Shown: positions 1 to 7,768, numbered from the stretch's first letter. The stretch is DNA of 18,097 nt from Burkholderiales bacterium (GCA_005793295.1 SXSX01000212.1:1-18097); one strand, 5' to 3'. Numbers and translations are program-made. The notes: a model not told the origin generated them from the sequence alone.

Positions 1-416
1 CCAACGCCTCGCTGATGGTGATTGACCATGCCGAGCGTTTTGGACTTTCGCAGTTACACCAGTTGCGCGGCCGGGTGGGACGCGGCGCGGCGGCGTCGGC
101 TTGCGTGTTGCTCTATTCCAGCGGCGATGCGCCGCGCTTGAGTGAAGCTGCGCGTGAAAGGCTTAAAGCCATGAGCGATACCAACGACGGTTTTGAAATC
201 GCTCGGCGTGATTTAGAAATCCGCGGGCCCGGCGAATTTTTAGGCGCTCAGCAATCGGGTGATGCGATGCTGCGCTTTGCCAATCTTGACGAAGACCAAG
301 CGCTTTTGGAATGGGCCCGCAAGGAGGCGTCTGTGCTCATGGACAGCCAACCCGCCTTGGCGCACAAACACATTTCGCGCTGGCTGGGAACCAAGGCCGA
401 ATTTTTAAAAGCCTAG
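1..416 (+). CDS. recG: ATP-dependent DNA helicase RecG, C-terminal end (5' partial)
   Basis: This is the 3' end of the superfamily 2 helicase that remodels stalled replication forks and branches Holliday junctions. The reading frame is open from base 3, so the gene enters from the left edge. The visible ~137 residues hold helicase motif VI (QLHQLRGRVGRG, with the arginine fingers) directly after the AERFGLS segment, followed by the RecG-typical stretch DLEIRGPGEFLGAQQSG and a helical C-terminal tail. The N-terminal wedge domain and the Walker motifs lie outside the window. oxyR starts 16 nt after the stop; recG and oxyR are also neighbours in several other proteobacteria. The motif order is distinctive and the identification is firm. 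Confidence 0.95.
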   Translation, partial: NASLMVIDHAERFGLSQLHQLRGRVGRGAAASACVLLYSSGDAPRLSEAARERLKAMSDTNDGFEIARRDLEIRGPGEFLGAQQSGDAMLRFANLDEDQALLEWARKEASVLMDSQPALAHKHISRWLGTKAEFLKA

Positions 417-420
417 ACTG

Positions 421-426
421 GATAAT
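421..426 (+). promoter_or_regulatory. Candidate -10 element of a near-leaderless oxyR promoter
   Basis: GATAAT lies between the recG stop and the oxyR start, with only 6 nt between it and the ATG at 433. If used, transcription would begin at or within a base or two of the start codon. There is no convincing -35 hexamer at 16-18 bp spacing and no Shine-Dalgarno sequence before the ATG, which fits a leaderless or readthrough message but does not prove one. Confidence 0.4.
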
Positions 427-432
427 GCCGGC

Positions 433-1392
433 ATGACACTGACTGAACTCAAATACATCGTTGCGGTTGCAAGAGAGCGCCATTTTGGCAAAGCTGCCGA
501 TGCGTGTTTTGTCTCACAGCCCACGCTCTCGGTAGCAGTAAAAAAACTCGAAGAAGAGTTAGACGTCAAACTCTTTGAGCGCAGTGCCAACGAAATTACA
601 GTGACCGCGCTGGGCGAAGAAATCGTTCGCCAAGCCCAAAGCGTGCTGGAGCAAGCTGCCAATATCAAAGACATCGCCAAGCGCGGCAAAGACCCTTTGG
701 CAGGCGCTTTAAAACTCGGGGTGATCTACACCATTGCTCCGTATTTGTTGCCTGATTTGGTGCGCCAAGTCATTACCCACCTGCCGCAGATGCCCTTGAT
801 GCTCCAAGAAAACTTCACCGTGAAGTTGCTCGAGATGCTGCGCACCGGGGAGATTGATTGCGCCATATTGGCTGAGCCGTTTCCTGACGCGGGCTTGGCA
901 GTCGCTCCGCTGTATGACGAACCATTTTTTGCAGCCGTTCCTAGTCAACACCCGTTGGCCAAGCTCAGCAGCGTGACCACCGAGGCACTCAAAAACGAGA
1001 CGATGCTATTGCTCGGCAGTGGTCACTGTTTTAGAGATCATGTTTTAGAAGTGTGTCCAGAGTTTGCTCGTTTTTCTAGCGATGCAGAGGGCATTCGTAA
1101 AAGTTTTGAGGGCTCCTCGCTTGAGACGATCAAACACATGGTTGCTGCAGGCATGGGCATTACGCTGGTGCCCGGCTTGAGCGTTCCAAGCCAGGCATTG
1201 CAACCCAGCAAACGCCTCCGCGACGATGGTTTTGTGACATACCTACCGGTGCAAGACGGCAAAGGCGTGCCACCTCCAACACGGCGTGTGGTGCTGGCAT
1301 GGCGGCGCAGCTTTACCCGTTACGAGGCCATCGCCGCTTTGCGTAACGCGGTTTACGCCTGCGAACTTCCAGGTGTTACGCGTTTGTCGTAG
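433..1392 (+). CDS. oxyR: Hydrogen peroxide-sensing LysR-type regulator OxyR
   Basis: This 319-residue LysR-family regulator senses H2O2 and activates peroxide-defence genes. Residues ~1-60 form the winged helix-turn-helix (LTELKYIVAVARERHFGKAA, then SQPTLSVAVKKLEEEL); residues ~90-300 form the periplasmic-binding-like sensor domain. The two redox cysteines stand in GSGHCFRDHVLEVC, and counting from the ATG puts them at 199 and 208, the same positions as in E. coli OxyR, so the disulfide switch should be intact. The start at 433 gives the canonical N terminus. ubiA follows 13 nt after the stop, so recG-oxyR-ubiA may be partly co-transcribed. OxyR proteins usually repress their own promoter; no operator was defined here. 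Confidence 0.96.
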   Translation: MTLTELKYIVAVARERHFGKAADACFVSQPTLSVAVKKLEEELDVKLFERSANEITVTALGEEIVRQAQSVLEQAANIKDIAKRGKDPLAGALKLGVIYTIAPYLLPDLVRQVITHLPQMPLMLQENFTVKLLEMLRTGEIDCAILAEPFPDAGLAVAPLYDEPFFAAVPSQHPLAKLSSVTTEALKNETMLLLGSGHCFRDHVLEVCPEFARFSSDAEGIRKSFEGSSLETIKHMVAAGMGITLVPGLSVPSQALQPSKRLRDDGFVTYLPVQDGKGVPPPTRRVVLAWRRSFTRYEAIAALRNAVYACELPGVTRLS

Positions 1393-1405
1393 CGCTTAAA
1401 AGCCC

Positions 1406-2263
1406 ATGACAGCTGGCCGCTTTTCGCTCTACCTTGATTTGATTCGTTGGAACCGCCCTGCGGGGTGGCTGTTGTTGCTCTGGCCCACATGGAGCGCACT
1501 TTGGTTAGCAAAAGGCGGCTTTCCTGGCTGGCATCTCTTAGCGGTGTTTACTTTGGGCACCGTGCTCATGCGCAGTGCGGGTTGTTGCATCAACGATGTG
1601 GCCGACCGCGAGTTTGACCGCCACGTCAAACGCACCGCCGAGCGCCCGGTAACCAGCGGCAAAGTTGGAGTGCGTGAAGCCTTGGGCTTAGGCGCAGTGC
1701 TGGCCTTGTTGGCATTTGGCTTAGTACTGACCACCAACACTGCAACCATTGCATGGTCTTTTGTCGCATTGGCTGTGACTTTGATGTATCCATATGCGAA
1801 ACGCTTTATCGCGATGCCACAGGCAGTTTTAGGCGTGGCCTTTAGTTTTGGAATTCCAATGGCGTTTGCCGCAGTGCGGTCTGACGTTTCGCTTGAGGCG
1901 TGGGTTCTTTTGCTGGGAAATTTGTTTTGGGTATTGGCTTACGACACCGAATACGCAATGGTGGACCGCGATGACGATCTGCGCATTGGCATTCAAACCT
2001 CGGCTATTACGCTAGGCCGCTTTGACGTCAGTGCCATCATGCTTTTTTACGCTGTGTATTTATCGGTTTGGGCGGGGGTGCTTGCAAGGCAGGCTACCAA
2101 TGCTTATTTTTTAGCAGGCATCGCTCTAGCAGCGGCCCAAGCGGTATGGCACTTTTTCTTGATCCGTAGTCGCAGTCGCGAAGGGTGCTTCAAAGCCTTT
2201 CGACTCAACCATTGGCTGGGGCTAGCAGTTTTTGGCGGTGTGGCTTTAAGCCTAGGCGTATAG
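1406..2263 (+). CDS. ubiA: 4-hydroxybenzoate polyprenyltransferase UbiA
   Basis: This integral membrane prenyltransferase attaches the polyprenyl tail to 4-hydroxybenzoate, an early committed step of ubiquinone synthesis in the inner membrane. The 285-residue length is normal. The first Asp-rich motif, NDVADREFDRHVKRT, starts at residue 63, and the second, YDTEYAMVDRDDD, at ~179; both bind the Mg-diphosphate of the donor. RWNRPAGWLLLLWPTWSALW near the N terminus is characteristic of the bacterial UbiA subfamily, and about eight or nine hydrophobic helices follow. It lies 13 nt after oxyR and converges on the SDR gene with only 23 nt between the stop codons. Confidence 0.96.
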   Translation: MTAGRFSLYLDLIRWNRPAGWLLLLWPTWSALWLAKGGFPGWHLLAVFTLGTVLMRSAGCCINDVADREFDRHVKRTAERPVTSGKVGVREALGLGAVLALLAFGLVLTTNTATIAWSFVALAVTLMYPYAKRFIAMPQAVLGVAFSFGIPMAFAAVRSDVSLEAWVLLLGNLFWVLAYDTEYAMVDRDDDLRIGIQTSAITLGRFDVSAIMLFYAVYLSVWAGVLARQATNAYFLAGIALAAAQAVWHFFLIRSRSREGCFKAFRLNHWLGLAVFGGVALSLGV

Positions 2264-2286
2264 CTGTAGTCGCTCCTCGCGTTTTT

Positions 2287-3078
2287 TTAAGCGCCAAAAA
2301 TACGCGCTAACCGAATTCCAAAACCCTGAATCCAAGGCGCAACATAGCGCAGGCGCGGCCGCCGAGCTTCGGATGCGGCAATGATTTTTGCAACGATTGA
2401 GCGTGTGTCTCGGGCCTCTAAAAAAGCAAAGGTTCGCTTTTCCTTAACTTTCATGGCCTTGGCTTGTGCAAAAAAGTACGAAGACTCGTCCATCCACGCG
2501 TATTTGCGATCTGTCATAGCTTGGTTAAAGCCGGTGTGAATTGCACCAGGCTCTATCACTGCGATTTGCACGTTTTTCCCAAGCTGGTCCATCTCAGCAC
2601 GCAAACCTGCTGCTGCAGCGGAGAGCGCAAATTTAGTCATCGAATACGGCATCAAAAACGGCATGGGCAAGCGACCTGCGATCGAGCTGATAAACAACAC
2701 TGTTCCGCTTTGGCGGGCAATCATGCCTTTGAGTGCCACCTGGGTCAGCTCCAAGGTTGCAAAAACATTCACCTCAAAGACCTTGCGAATGCGGTTGACG
2801 TCCACCTCAGCCAAGGAGCCTGACTCCCCCAGCCCCGCGTTGTTAATTAAGACATCGATAGGCCGACCCAACAGCAAATTCCGGTCGGCGGCGTCGGTGA
2901 TATCCAACTTAAAAACCTCCATCGCCTGACACCGCTGGGCACACTCCGCTCGCAAAGCATCGGCTTGAGATGCGCTAAACGTCGTGGCAAGCACCGCGTG
3001 GCCCCGCTCTGCCAAGGCAAATGCCGCATCACGGCCAATGCCTGTGCCTGCTCCGGTGATAAGAATGGTTTTGCGCAT
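2287..3078 (-). CDS. SDR-family NAD(P)-dependent oxidoreductase
   Basis: This is a 263-residue classical short-chain dehydrogenase/reductase. The cofactor motif TGAGTGIG is at residues 9-15, NNAG at ~79-82, and the catalytic set is Asn in FEVNVFA (~104), Ser in FISSIAG (~131-132), and Tyr145/Lys149 in PYSMTK. PGAIHTGF follows the active site, as is usual. The C-terminal segment (residues ~195-263) carries no added domain. The substrate cannot be read from the sequence; the family covers alcohols, sugars, acyl thioesters and others. It is transcribed divergently from argS, with ~110 nt between the start codons. SDR genes are common near argS-SPOR-dsbA clusters in this order, but no functional link is shown. 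Confidence 0.9.
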   Translation of the reverse strand: MRKTILITGAGTGIGRDAAFALAERGHAVLATTFSASQADALRAECAQRCQAMEVFKLDITDAADRNLLLGRPIDVLINNAGLGESGSLAEVDVNRIRKVFEVNVFATLELTQVALKGMIARQSGTVLFISSIAGRLPMPFLMPYSMTKFALSAAAAGLRAEMDQLGKNVQIAVIEPGAIHTGFNQAMTDRKYAWMDESSYFFAQAKAMKVKEKRTFAFLEARDTRSIVAKIIAASEARRPRLRYVAPWIQGFGIRLARIFGA

Positions 3079-3176
3079 TACGGTGTAGGGGAATAAAGTG
3101 AATTGGCGCTCGGGCCAAGAAGTCGCAACTTTAGCGCAGCCTCAGGGCGTCAAGCCTTTGGAGGCGGGTTGCGCCG

Positions 3177-3182
3177 TAAAAT
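3177..3182 (+). promoter_or_regulatory. Candidate -10 element of argS, very close to the start codon
   Basis: TAAAAT lies 7 nt before the ATG at 3190. Transcription from it would give a message with almost no leader. No good -35 hexamer sits at 16-18 bp, although TTTGGA at 3157-3162 is 14 bp upstream. No Shine-Dalgarno precedes the ATG. The spacing mirrors that seen before oxyR. Confidence 0.35.
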
Positions 3183-3189
3183 CGGCGAC

Positions 3190-4887
3190 ATGCTCTCTGT
3201 TAAAACCGAACTTCTTGAAGCCTTAGCCACGGCCTTAGAACACCTATCGCCAGGCGCTGGCTCCAAAGCCGCCTTTGAATCACCCAAGGTCGCCGCACAC
3301 GGTGACTTTGCGATTACTGCTGCCATGCAGTTGGCGAAGCCGCTCAAGCTCAACCCCCGCCAACTCGGGGAACAATTACGCGAGGCGCTGTTGGCCGCGC
3401 CGGCATTTCAAGAGTGGGTTCAAGATATTGAGATTGCAGGCCCCGGCTTTATCAACATTCGACTCAAGCCCGCAGCCAAACAACAAATCGTTCGCGAGGT
3501 TTTAGCGACTAAGGAATGTTTTGGCTACCAAAAAGAAAACGGCCAACGCTTGTTGGTGGAGTTCGTATCAGCCAACCCCACCGGCCCGTTACACGTTGGC
3601 CACGGCCGCCAAGCCGCTTTAGGTGACGCCATTTGCAATTTGTTCGCGACCCAGGGCTTTAATGTCTACCGCGAGTTTTATTACAACGACGCGGGCGTCC
3701 AAATTTCTACCTTGGCCAGCAGCACCCAGTTGCGCGCCCAAGGATTCAAACCGGGCGACGATTGTTGGCCCGTTGACCCCGAAAATCCCGCAAGTAAAGC
3801 GTTTTATAACGGCGAATACATCGCAGACATCGCTACCGATTTTTTGGCGAAAAAAACCGTTCAATCCGACGACCGCAGCTTCACTGCCAGCGGCGATGTC
3901 GCTGATCTCGATAGCATTCGCCAATTTGCGGTGGCGTATTTGCGCCATGAACAAGATTTGGACTTGAAAGCTTTCTCGGTTGCGTTTGACAACTACTACT
4001 TAGAGAGCAGTTTGTACACCAGTGGGCGCGTTGAAGCCACGGTAAAAAAACTCCAAGACGCAGGAAAAACCTACGAACAAGGCGGTGCGTTGTGGCTCAA
4101 GACGACCGAATACGGCGACGACAAAGACCGCGTCATGAAAAAAGGCGACGGAACCTTTACCTACTTTGTCCCTGATGTGGCGTACCACATTGCCAAGTGG
4201 GAGCGCGGATTCACCAAGGTTGTCAACATCCAAGGCACCGACCACCACGGCACTATCGCCCGTGTTCGTGCCGGCCTTCAAGCGGCTGGTGTGGGTATCC
4301 CCGTGGGCTACCCTGACTACGTTTTACACACCATGGTGCGCGTTGTTCGCGGTGGCCAAGAAGTCAAAATTTCCAAACGCGCTGGCAGCTACGTCACGCT
4401 GCGCGACTTGATCGAGTGGACCAGTGCCGATGCGGTGCGATTCTTTTTGCTCAGCCGCAAACCTGATACCGAATACACCTTTGATGTGGACTTGGCGGTT
4501 GCTAAAAACAACGACAACCCGGTGTACTACGTTCAATACGCACACGCCCGGATTTGCTCCGTCTTGAGCGCCTGGGGCGGCGAGAAAAGTCAATTGGAAG
4601 CAGTCGATTTAAGCGCACTCCAAAGCCCACAAGCGCAAGCGCTGATGTTGGTGTTGGCCAAGTACCCCGACATGCTGAGCGCCGCAGCTCTTGACTTCGC
4701 GCCCCACGATGTCACCTTCTATTTGCGTGAACTCGCCGCTAGTTACCACAGCTACTACGACGCCGAGCGGATTTTGGTCGATGACGAAGCGGTCAAGTTA
4801 GCCAGACTTGCCTTGGTAGCGGCAACGGCACAGGTGTTGCACAATGGGCTAGCGGTATTGGGCGTGAGCGCTCCGCAAAAAATGTAA
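3190..4887 (+). CDS. argS: Arginyl-tRNA synthetase
   Basis: This class I aminoacyl-tRNA synthetase charges tRNA-Arg with arginine in the cytoplasm. From the ATG at 3190 it is 565 residues, the usual length. The N-terminal Add1 domain (~1-110, including AAHGDFAI) is followed by the HIGH-type signature as NPTGPLHVGHGR (HVGH at 135-138). As in most ArgS proteins KMSKS is replaced, here by VKISKRAG at ~392-399, and the C-terminal anticodon-binding DALR domain ends the protein. The frame is open back to an ATG at 3103, but those 29 extra residues are low-complexity, overlap the candidate promoter and have no counterpart in the family, so the later start is chosen. The SPOR gene follows 15 nt after the stop. 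Confidence 0.97.
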   Translation: MLSVKTELLEALATALEHLSPGAGSKAAFESPKVAAHGDFAITAAMQLAKPLKLNPRQLGEQLREALLAAPAFQEWVQDIEIAGPGFINIRLKPAAKQQIVREVLATKECFGYQKENGQRLLVEFVSANPTGPLHVGHGRQAALGDAICNLFATQGFNVYREFYYNDAGVQISTLASSTQLRAQGFKPGDDCWPVDPENPASKAFYNGEYIADIATDFLAKKTVQSDDRSFTASGDVADLDSIRQFAVAYLRHEQDLDLKAFSVAFDNYYLESSLYTSGRVEATVKKLQDAGKTYEQGGALWLKTTEYGDDKDRVMKKGDGTFTYFVPDVAYHIAKWERGFTKVVNIQGTDHHGTIARVRAGLQAAGVGIPVGYPDYVLHTMVRVVRGGQEVKISKRAGSYVTLRDLIEWTSADAVRFFLLSRKPDTEYTFDVDLAVAKNNDNPVYYVQYAHARICSVLSAWGGEKSQLEAVDLSALQSPQAQALMLVLAKYPDMLSAAALDFAPHDVTFYLRELAASYHSYYDAERILVDDEAVKLARLALVAATAQVLHNGLAVLGVSAPQKM

Positions 4888-4902
4888 CAAGGGAATAAAA
4901 CG

Positions 4903-5547
4903 ATGCACAAACAACACGGCGGCACGATTTTGGGATTTATTTTGGGCTTGGTCACTGGCTTGGCCGTTGCCTTGGGCGTGGCGGTGTACGTCACCAAAGT
5001 ACCTTTGCCTTTTTTAAGCAAAGGCCAAACCCGCAGCGCGGACCAAAATGAATCGGAAACCAAGAAAAACAAAGACTGGGATCCCAACGCGCTGATAGCC
5101 AATAAACCCGCAGCAAAAACGCCTGCTGAGCCAGAGCCCACCAACGCCGCCGAACCTGCCGCCAAAGCGCCCCCAGCTGTTCCCGCCGAGACCCGCTCGG
5201 ACACTAAACCCGCGGCCACCCCTGCCCCTACCCCAGAAACCAAAGCCGCCGCAAGCGCAGACCCCATTGGCGCATTGGCAAAAGCCAGGACTGCCGCGCC
5301 AGAGGCACCTCAAATTACTTTTTACGTTCAAGTGGGAGCATTTAGAACGCCTGACGACGCTGAACGCCACCGTGCAAAACTCGCTTTAAAAGGCGTGGAC
5401 GCCAAAATCACTGAGCGCGAACTCTCTGGCCGTCCGGTGTACCGCGCCCGAGTGGGGCCATTTGACAAATTGGAAGACGCTGAAGCCGCAAAAGAGAAAA
5501 TGGACAAACTCGGAATTGAGACTGCTTTAGTCAAAGTCCAACGCTAA
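4903..5547 (+). CDS. Membrane-anchored SPOR-domain protein
   Basis: This 214-residue bitopic protein has one transmembrane helix (~9-30), a long Ala/Pro/Lys-rich, probably extended periplasmic linker (~45-135) and a C-terminal SPOR domain (~137-214: FYVQVGAFRTPDDAERHRAK, then VYRARVGPFDKLEDA). SPOR domains bind denuded glycan strands of septal peptidoglycan, so a role at the division site is likely by family knowledge. The architecture resembles FtsN, but similarity beyond the SPOR fold cannot be judged, so no symbol is given. AAGGGAATAAAACG before the ATG provides a ribosome binding site. It sits between argS and dsbA, apparently in one operon, an order common in Burkholderiales. Confidence 0.88.
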   Translation: MHKQHGGTILGFILGLVTGLAVALGVAVYVTKVPLPFLSKGQTRSADQNESETKKNKDWDPNALIANKPAAKTPAEPEPTNAAEPAAKAPPAVPAETRSDTKPAATPAPTPETKAAASADPIGALAKARTAAPEAPQITFYVQVGAFRTPDDAERHRAKLALKGVDAKITERELSGRPVYRARVGPFDKLEDAEAAKEKMDKLGIETALVKVQR

Positions 5548-5579
5548 ATTTTGAACCTACACGCTTTTTTGGAGCTCAC

Positions 5580-6233
5580 ATGACTCTTCGCCGCCGTTGT
5601 TTCTCTCAGGCAGCCGCTGCGGTGGCAGCTACTGCCATCGTCCCAAGCCTGGCCCACGCTCAACTTAAGGGCCCTGTTGCAGGAACTGACTACCAAGTCT
5701 TAGAAACCCGCGCGAGCGTTGAAGCTCCGGCTGGAAAAATCGAAGTGGTGGAGTTCTTTTGGTACAGCTGCCCCCATTGCAACTCTTTTGAACCCGCGCT
5801 CAACCAGTGGGTCAAAAAACTCCCAAAAGACATTGCTTTTAGACGCGTTCCTATTGCTTTCAACGACACCTTTGTGCCCCAGCAACGGCTTTACTACACG
5901 CTCGAAGCCATGGGCTTGCTTGACAAATTGCACGCCAAAGTTTTTGAAGCCATTCACGTTGAAAAAAATAAACTCGCCAGCGGCGAAGCCATTGTGGAGT
6001 GGGTTGGGAAAAACGGCATTGATCAGGCTAAATTTTTGGCGCAGTACAACGGCTTTGGTGTGGTCACCAAAGCGCAGCGTGCCTCCCAGCTCCAAAACGC
6101 CTACAAAGTGGAAGGGGTTCCTGCCCTTGGCGTTGCCGGACGATTTTATACCGATGGCAGCATGGCCAAAAGCATGGAGCGTGCACTCCAAGTGGTTGAG
6201 GCATTAACCGCCGCAATTCGCGCCAAAGGATAA
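5580..6233 (+). CDS. dsbA: Periplasmic thiol:disulfide oxidoreductase DsbA
   Basis: This 217-residue thioredoxin-fold enzyme introduces disulfide bonds into secreted proteins. The redox motif is C64-P-H-C67 within WYSCPHCNSFEP, identical in type to E. coli DsbA, and the cis-proline is P181 in VEGVPALGV. The N terminus (MTLRRRCFSQAAAAVAATA, then LAHA before the mature Gln) is a signal peptide. Its RRRCFS segment resembles a twin-arginine motif, so Tat rather than Sec export is conceivable. GGAG, 5 nt before the ATG, is a good ribosome binding site. It follows the SPOR gene by 32 nt. DsbB, its re-oxidising partner, is not in the window. Confidence 0.94.
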   Translation: MTLRRRCFSQAAAAVAATAIVPSLAHAQLKGPVAGTDYQVLETRASVEAPAGKIEVVEFFWYSCPHCNSFEPALNQWVKKLPKDIAFRRVPIAFNDTFVPQQRLYYTLEAMGLLDKLHAKVFEAIHVEKNKLASGEAIVEWVGKNGIDQAKFLAQYNGFGVVTKAQRASQLQNAYKVEGVPALGVAGRFYTDGSMAKSMERALQVVEALTAAIRAKG

Positions 6234-6253
6234 ATTCTTCGCGCAAAGGGCCC

Positions 6254-6279
6254 CGAGGGTAAAAAGCCCTCGCTACAAT
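6254..6279 (+). promoter_or_regulatory. Candidate lptA-operon promoter with adjacent small hairpin
   Basis: A perfect 6-bp inverted repeat, CGAGGG (6254-6259) and CCCTCG (6267-6272) with a 7-nt A-rich loop, lies just after dsbA and abuts TACAAT (6274-6279), a good -10 hexamer. No T-run follows the hairpin, so it is a weak terminator candidate, and no clear -35 hexamer is present. It may act as an operator or partial terminator separating dsbA from lptA. Transcription from TACAAT would begin near the mini-ORF at 6289. Confidence 0.4.
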
Positions 6280-6288
6280 CGCAGCGAT

Positions 6289-6318
6289 ATGCTTACTGCA
6301 AGTTTCGTGCCCTTATGA
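6289..6318 (+). CDS. Possible 9-residue leader mini-ORF overlapping the lptA start
   Basis: An ATG at 6289 opens MLTASFVPL and ends at a TGA (6316-6318) that overlaps the lptA ATG as ATGA. The mini-ORF starts 9 nt after the TACAAT hexamer, so it would be translated from a nearly leaderless message. lptA itself has no visible Shine-Dalgarno sequence, so re-initiation after the mini-ORF would explain its translation. Such a short frame can arise by chance; the exact stop-start overlap is the only argument. Confidence 0.3.
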   Translation: MLTASFVPL

Positions 6319-6929
6319 AAAAACTCATCAATGCCTTGCTTTTTTGCGTGGTCTGTACCGGTCTGGTAGGACCCGCATGGGGCGAAAAAGCCGACCGCAA
6401 CAAACCTTTGAACGTGGAGTCAGATGCCATGCGCTACGACGACCTCCAACAAGTCACTGTATTTAGCGGTCGCGTACTAATGACCAAGGGCACGATTGTG
6501 ATTCGTGGTGCACAAATTGATGTGCGCGAAGACCCTGAAGGCTACCAACACGGGCTCGTCACTGGCAGCGCTAAAGATCCTGCTTTTTTCCGGCAAAAAC
6601 GCGAGGCCATCGAAGAGTTTATTGAAGGCGAAGGCGATACCATTATTTACGACGGCAAAGCCGATACGGTGCGCTTTATCACGAACGCGCGGATGCGCCG
6701 TTTGCGGGGCGCCACCTTGGCTGATGAGGTCACTGGCGCCAACATTCTTTACGAAAACCTAACCGATAAATTCTTTGTGGCAGGAACTGACGCCGCTAAA
6801 GCTGGCGCTCCCAAGGGCCGGGTTCGCGCCATGTTGACCCCCAAGCCCGATAAAATCACCCCTGTGCCCGCAGCAACGGGCGGTCCGTCTTTGCGCCTCA
6901 CGCCACAACTTGAAAGTAAGCCGCAGTGA
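6315..6929 (+). CDS. lptA: Lipopolysaccharide transport periplasmic protein LptA
   Basis: LptA polymerises into the periplasmic bridge that carries LPS from the inner-membrane LptBFGC complex to LptDE in the outer membrane. The 204-residue protein has a Sec signal peptide (MKKLINALLFCVVCTGLVGPAWG, listed here in part: cleavage expected after residue 23) and the family opening NKPLNVESDAMRYDD followed by repeated beta strands (VTVFSGRVLMTKGTIVIRG; ILYENLTDKFFVAG). The tail after ~residue 165 is Pro/Lys-rich and probably disordered. Its stop codon overlaps the GTG start of lptB, showing translational coupling. lptC, usually directly upstream in this order, is missing here. Confidence 0.92.
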   Translation: MKKLINALLFCVVCTGLVGPAWGEKADRNKPLNVESDAMRYDDLQQVTVFSGRVLMTKGTIVIRGAQIDVREDPEGYQHGLVTGSAKDPAFFRQKREAIEEFIEGEGDTIIYDGKADTVRFITNARMRRLRGATLADEVTGANILYENLTDKFFVAGTDAAKAGAPKGRVRAMLTPKPDKITPVPAATGGPSLRLTPQLESKPQ

Positions 6930-7768
6930 GGCATGGTGACAACCTGATCCCGCCGGCACCCGAGGTGTCTCAGGCGAATTCAGCGCAAGATTCGCTTGAG
7001 TTCTCAACAACTGAAGTACCCATCACCGTAGGACGCTTAGAGGCGCTGCACCTGCAAAAGTCGTACGGTAAACGGCAAGTCGTGAAAGACGTTTCGCTGG
7101 CTGTCAAAACGGGTGAAGTGGTCGGTTTGCTCGGGCCTAACGGCGCGGGGAAAACAACTTCTTTTTACATGATCGTGGGCTTGGTGCGCGCTAGTGCAGG
7201 TGAAATCACAATTGATGGCCAGAGCATTGAACACATGCCCATTCACCGCCGTGCGCGGTTGGGTCTGGGGTATTTGCCCCAAGAGATGTCGATTTTTCGC
7301 AAACTCAACGTGGAAGACAACGTGCGCGCGGTGCTGGAGTTACAGCGCGACGACGATGGCAAACCCCTCAAGTCCCCAGACATTGAAACCCGCCTGACTG
7401 GCCTGTTAGAAGACCTGCGGGTTGAACACCTACGCATGTCCCCGGCCTTGGCTTTGTCAGGCGGCGAGCGCCGGCGGGTTGAAATTGCCCGCGCTTTGGC
7501 AACCCGGCCGCGCTTTATTTTGTTGGACGAGCCCTTTGCTGGTATCGATCCAATTGCGGTGATCGAGATTCAGCGGATCATCAACTTTCTTAAAAGCCGC
7601 AACATCGGCGTTTTAATTACCGATCACAACGTGCGCGAAACCTTAGGCATTTGTGACCATGCTTACATCATCAACGATGGGCATGTTCTTGCGCAAGGTA
7701 GCCCGCTTGAGATCGTCAACAACGCCGAGGTGCGGCGTGTGTATCTCGGCGAAAACTTCAAGATGTAG
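6926..7768 (+). CDS. lptB: LPS export ABC transporter ATP-binding protein LptB
   Basis: LptB is the cytoplasmic ATPase that powers LPS extraction by LptFG. Walker A is GPNGAGKTT (residues 70-78), the ABC signature LSGGERRR at ~177, Walker B FILLDEPFAGID just after, and the switch histidine is in ITDHNVRE. The start is GTG, overlapping the lptA stop (GTGA). This gives 280 residues, with ~37 before the first conserved segment LEALHLQKSYG, while E. coli LptB has about 241. A second in-frame GTG at 6965 would shorten the extension by 13 residues; no ATG is available nearer the conserved start. rpoN begins 2 nt after the stop. Confidence 0.95.
   Translation: MRHGDNLIPPAPEVSQANSAQDSLEFSTTEVPITVGRLEALHLQKSYGKRQVVKDVSLAVKTGEVVGLLGPNGAGKTTSFYMIVGLVRASAGEITIDGQSIEHMPIHRRARLGLGYLPQEMSIFRKLNVEDNVRAVLELQRDDDGKPLKSPDIETRLTGLLEDLRVEHLRMSPALALSGGERRRVEIARALATRPRFILLDEPFAGIDPIAVIEIQRIINFLKSRNIGVLITDHNVRETLGICDHAYIINDGHVLAQGSPLEIVNNAEVRRVYLGENFKM

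Noticed and set aside
2278..2306. Bidirectional terminator between ubiA and the SDR gene
   Set aside because: CGCGT/ACGCG arms with T and A runs can pair, but the stem is short, interrupted and partly inside the SDR coding end.
3103..3189. Upstream ATG extension of argS
   Set aside because: The extra 29 residues lack family similarity and would cover the likely promoter.
4755..5267. 170-codon minus-strand frame over argS and the SPOR gene
   Set aside because: Ala/Gly/Val-rich antisense of the SPOR linker; it spans two real genes and has no ribosome binding site.
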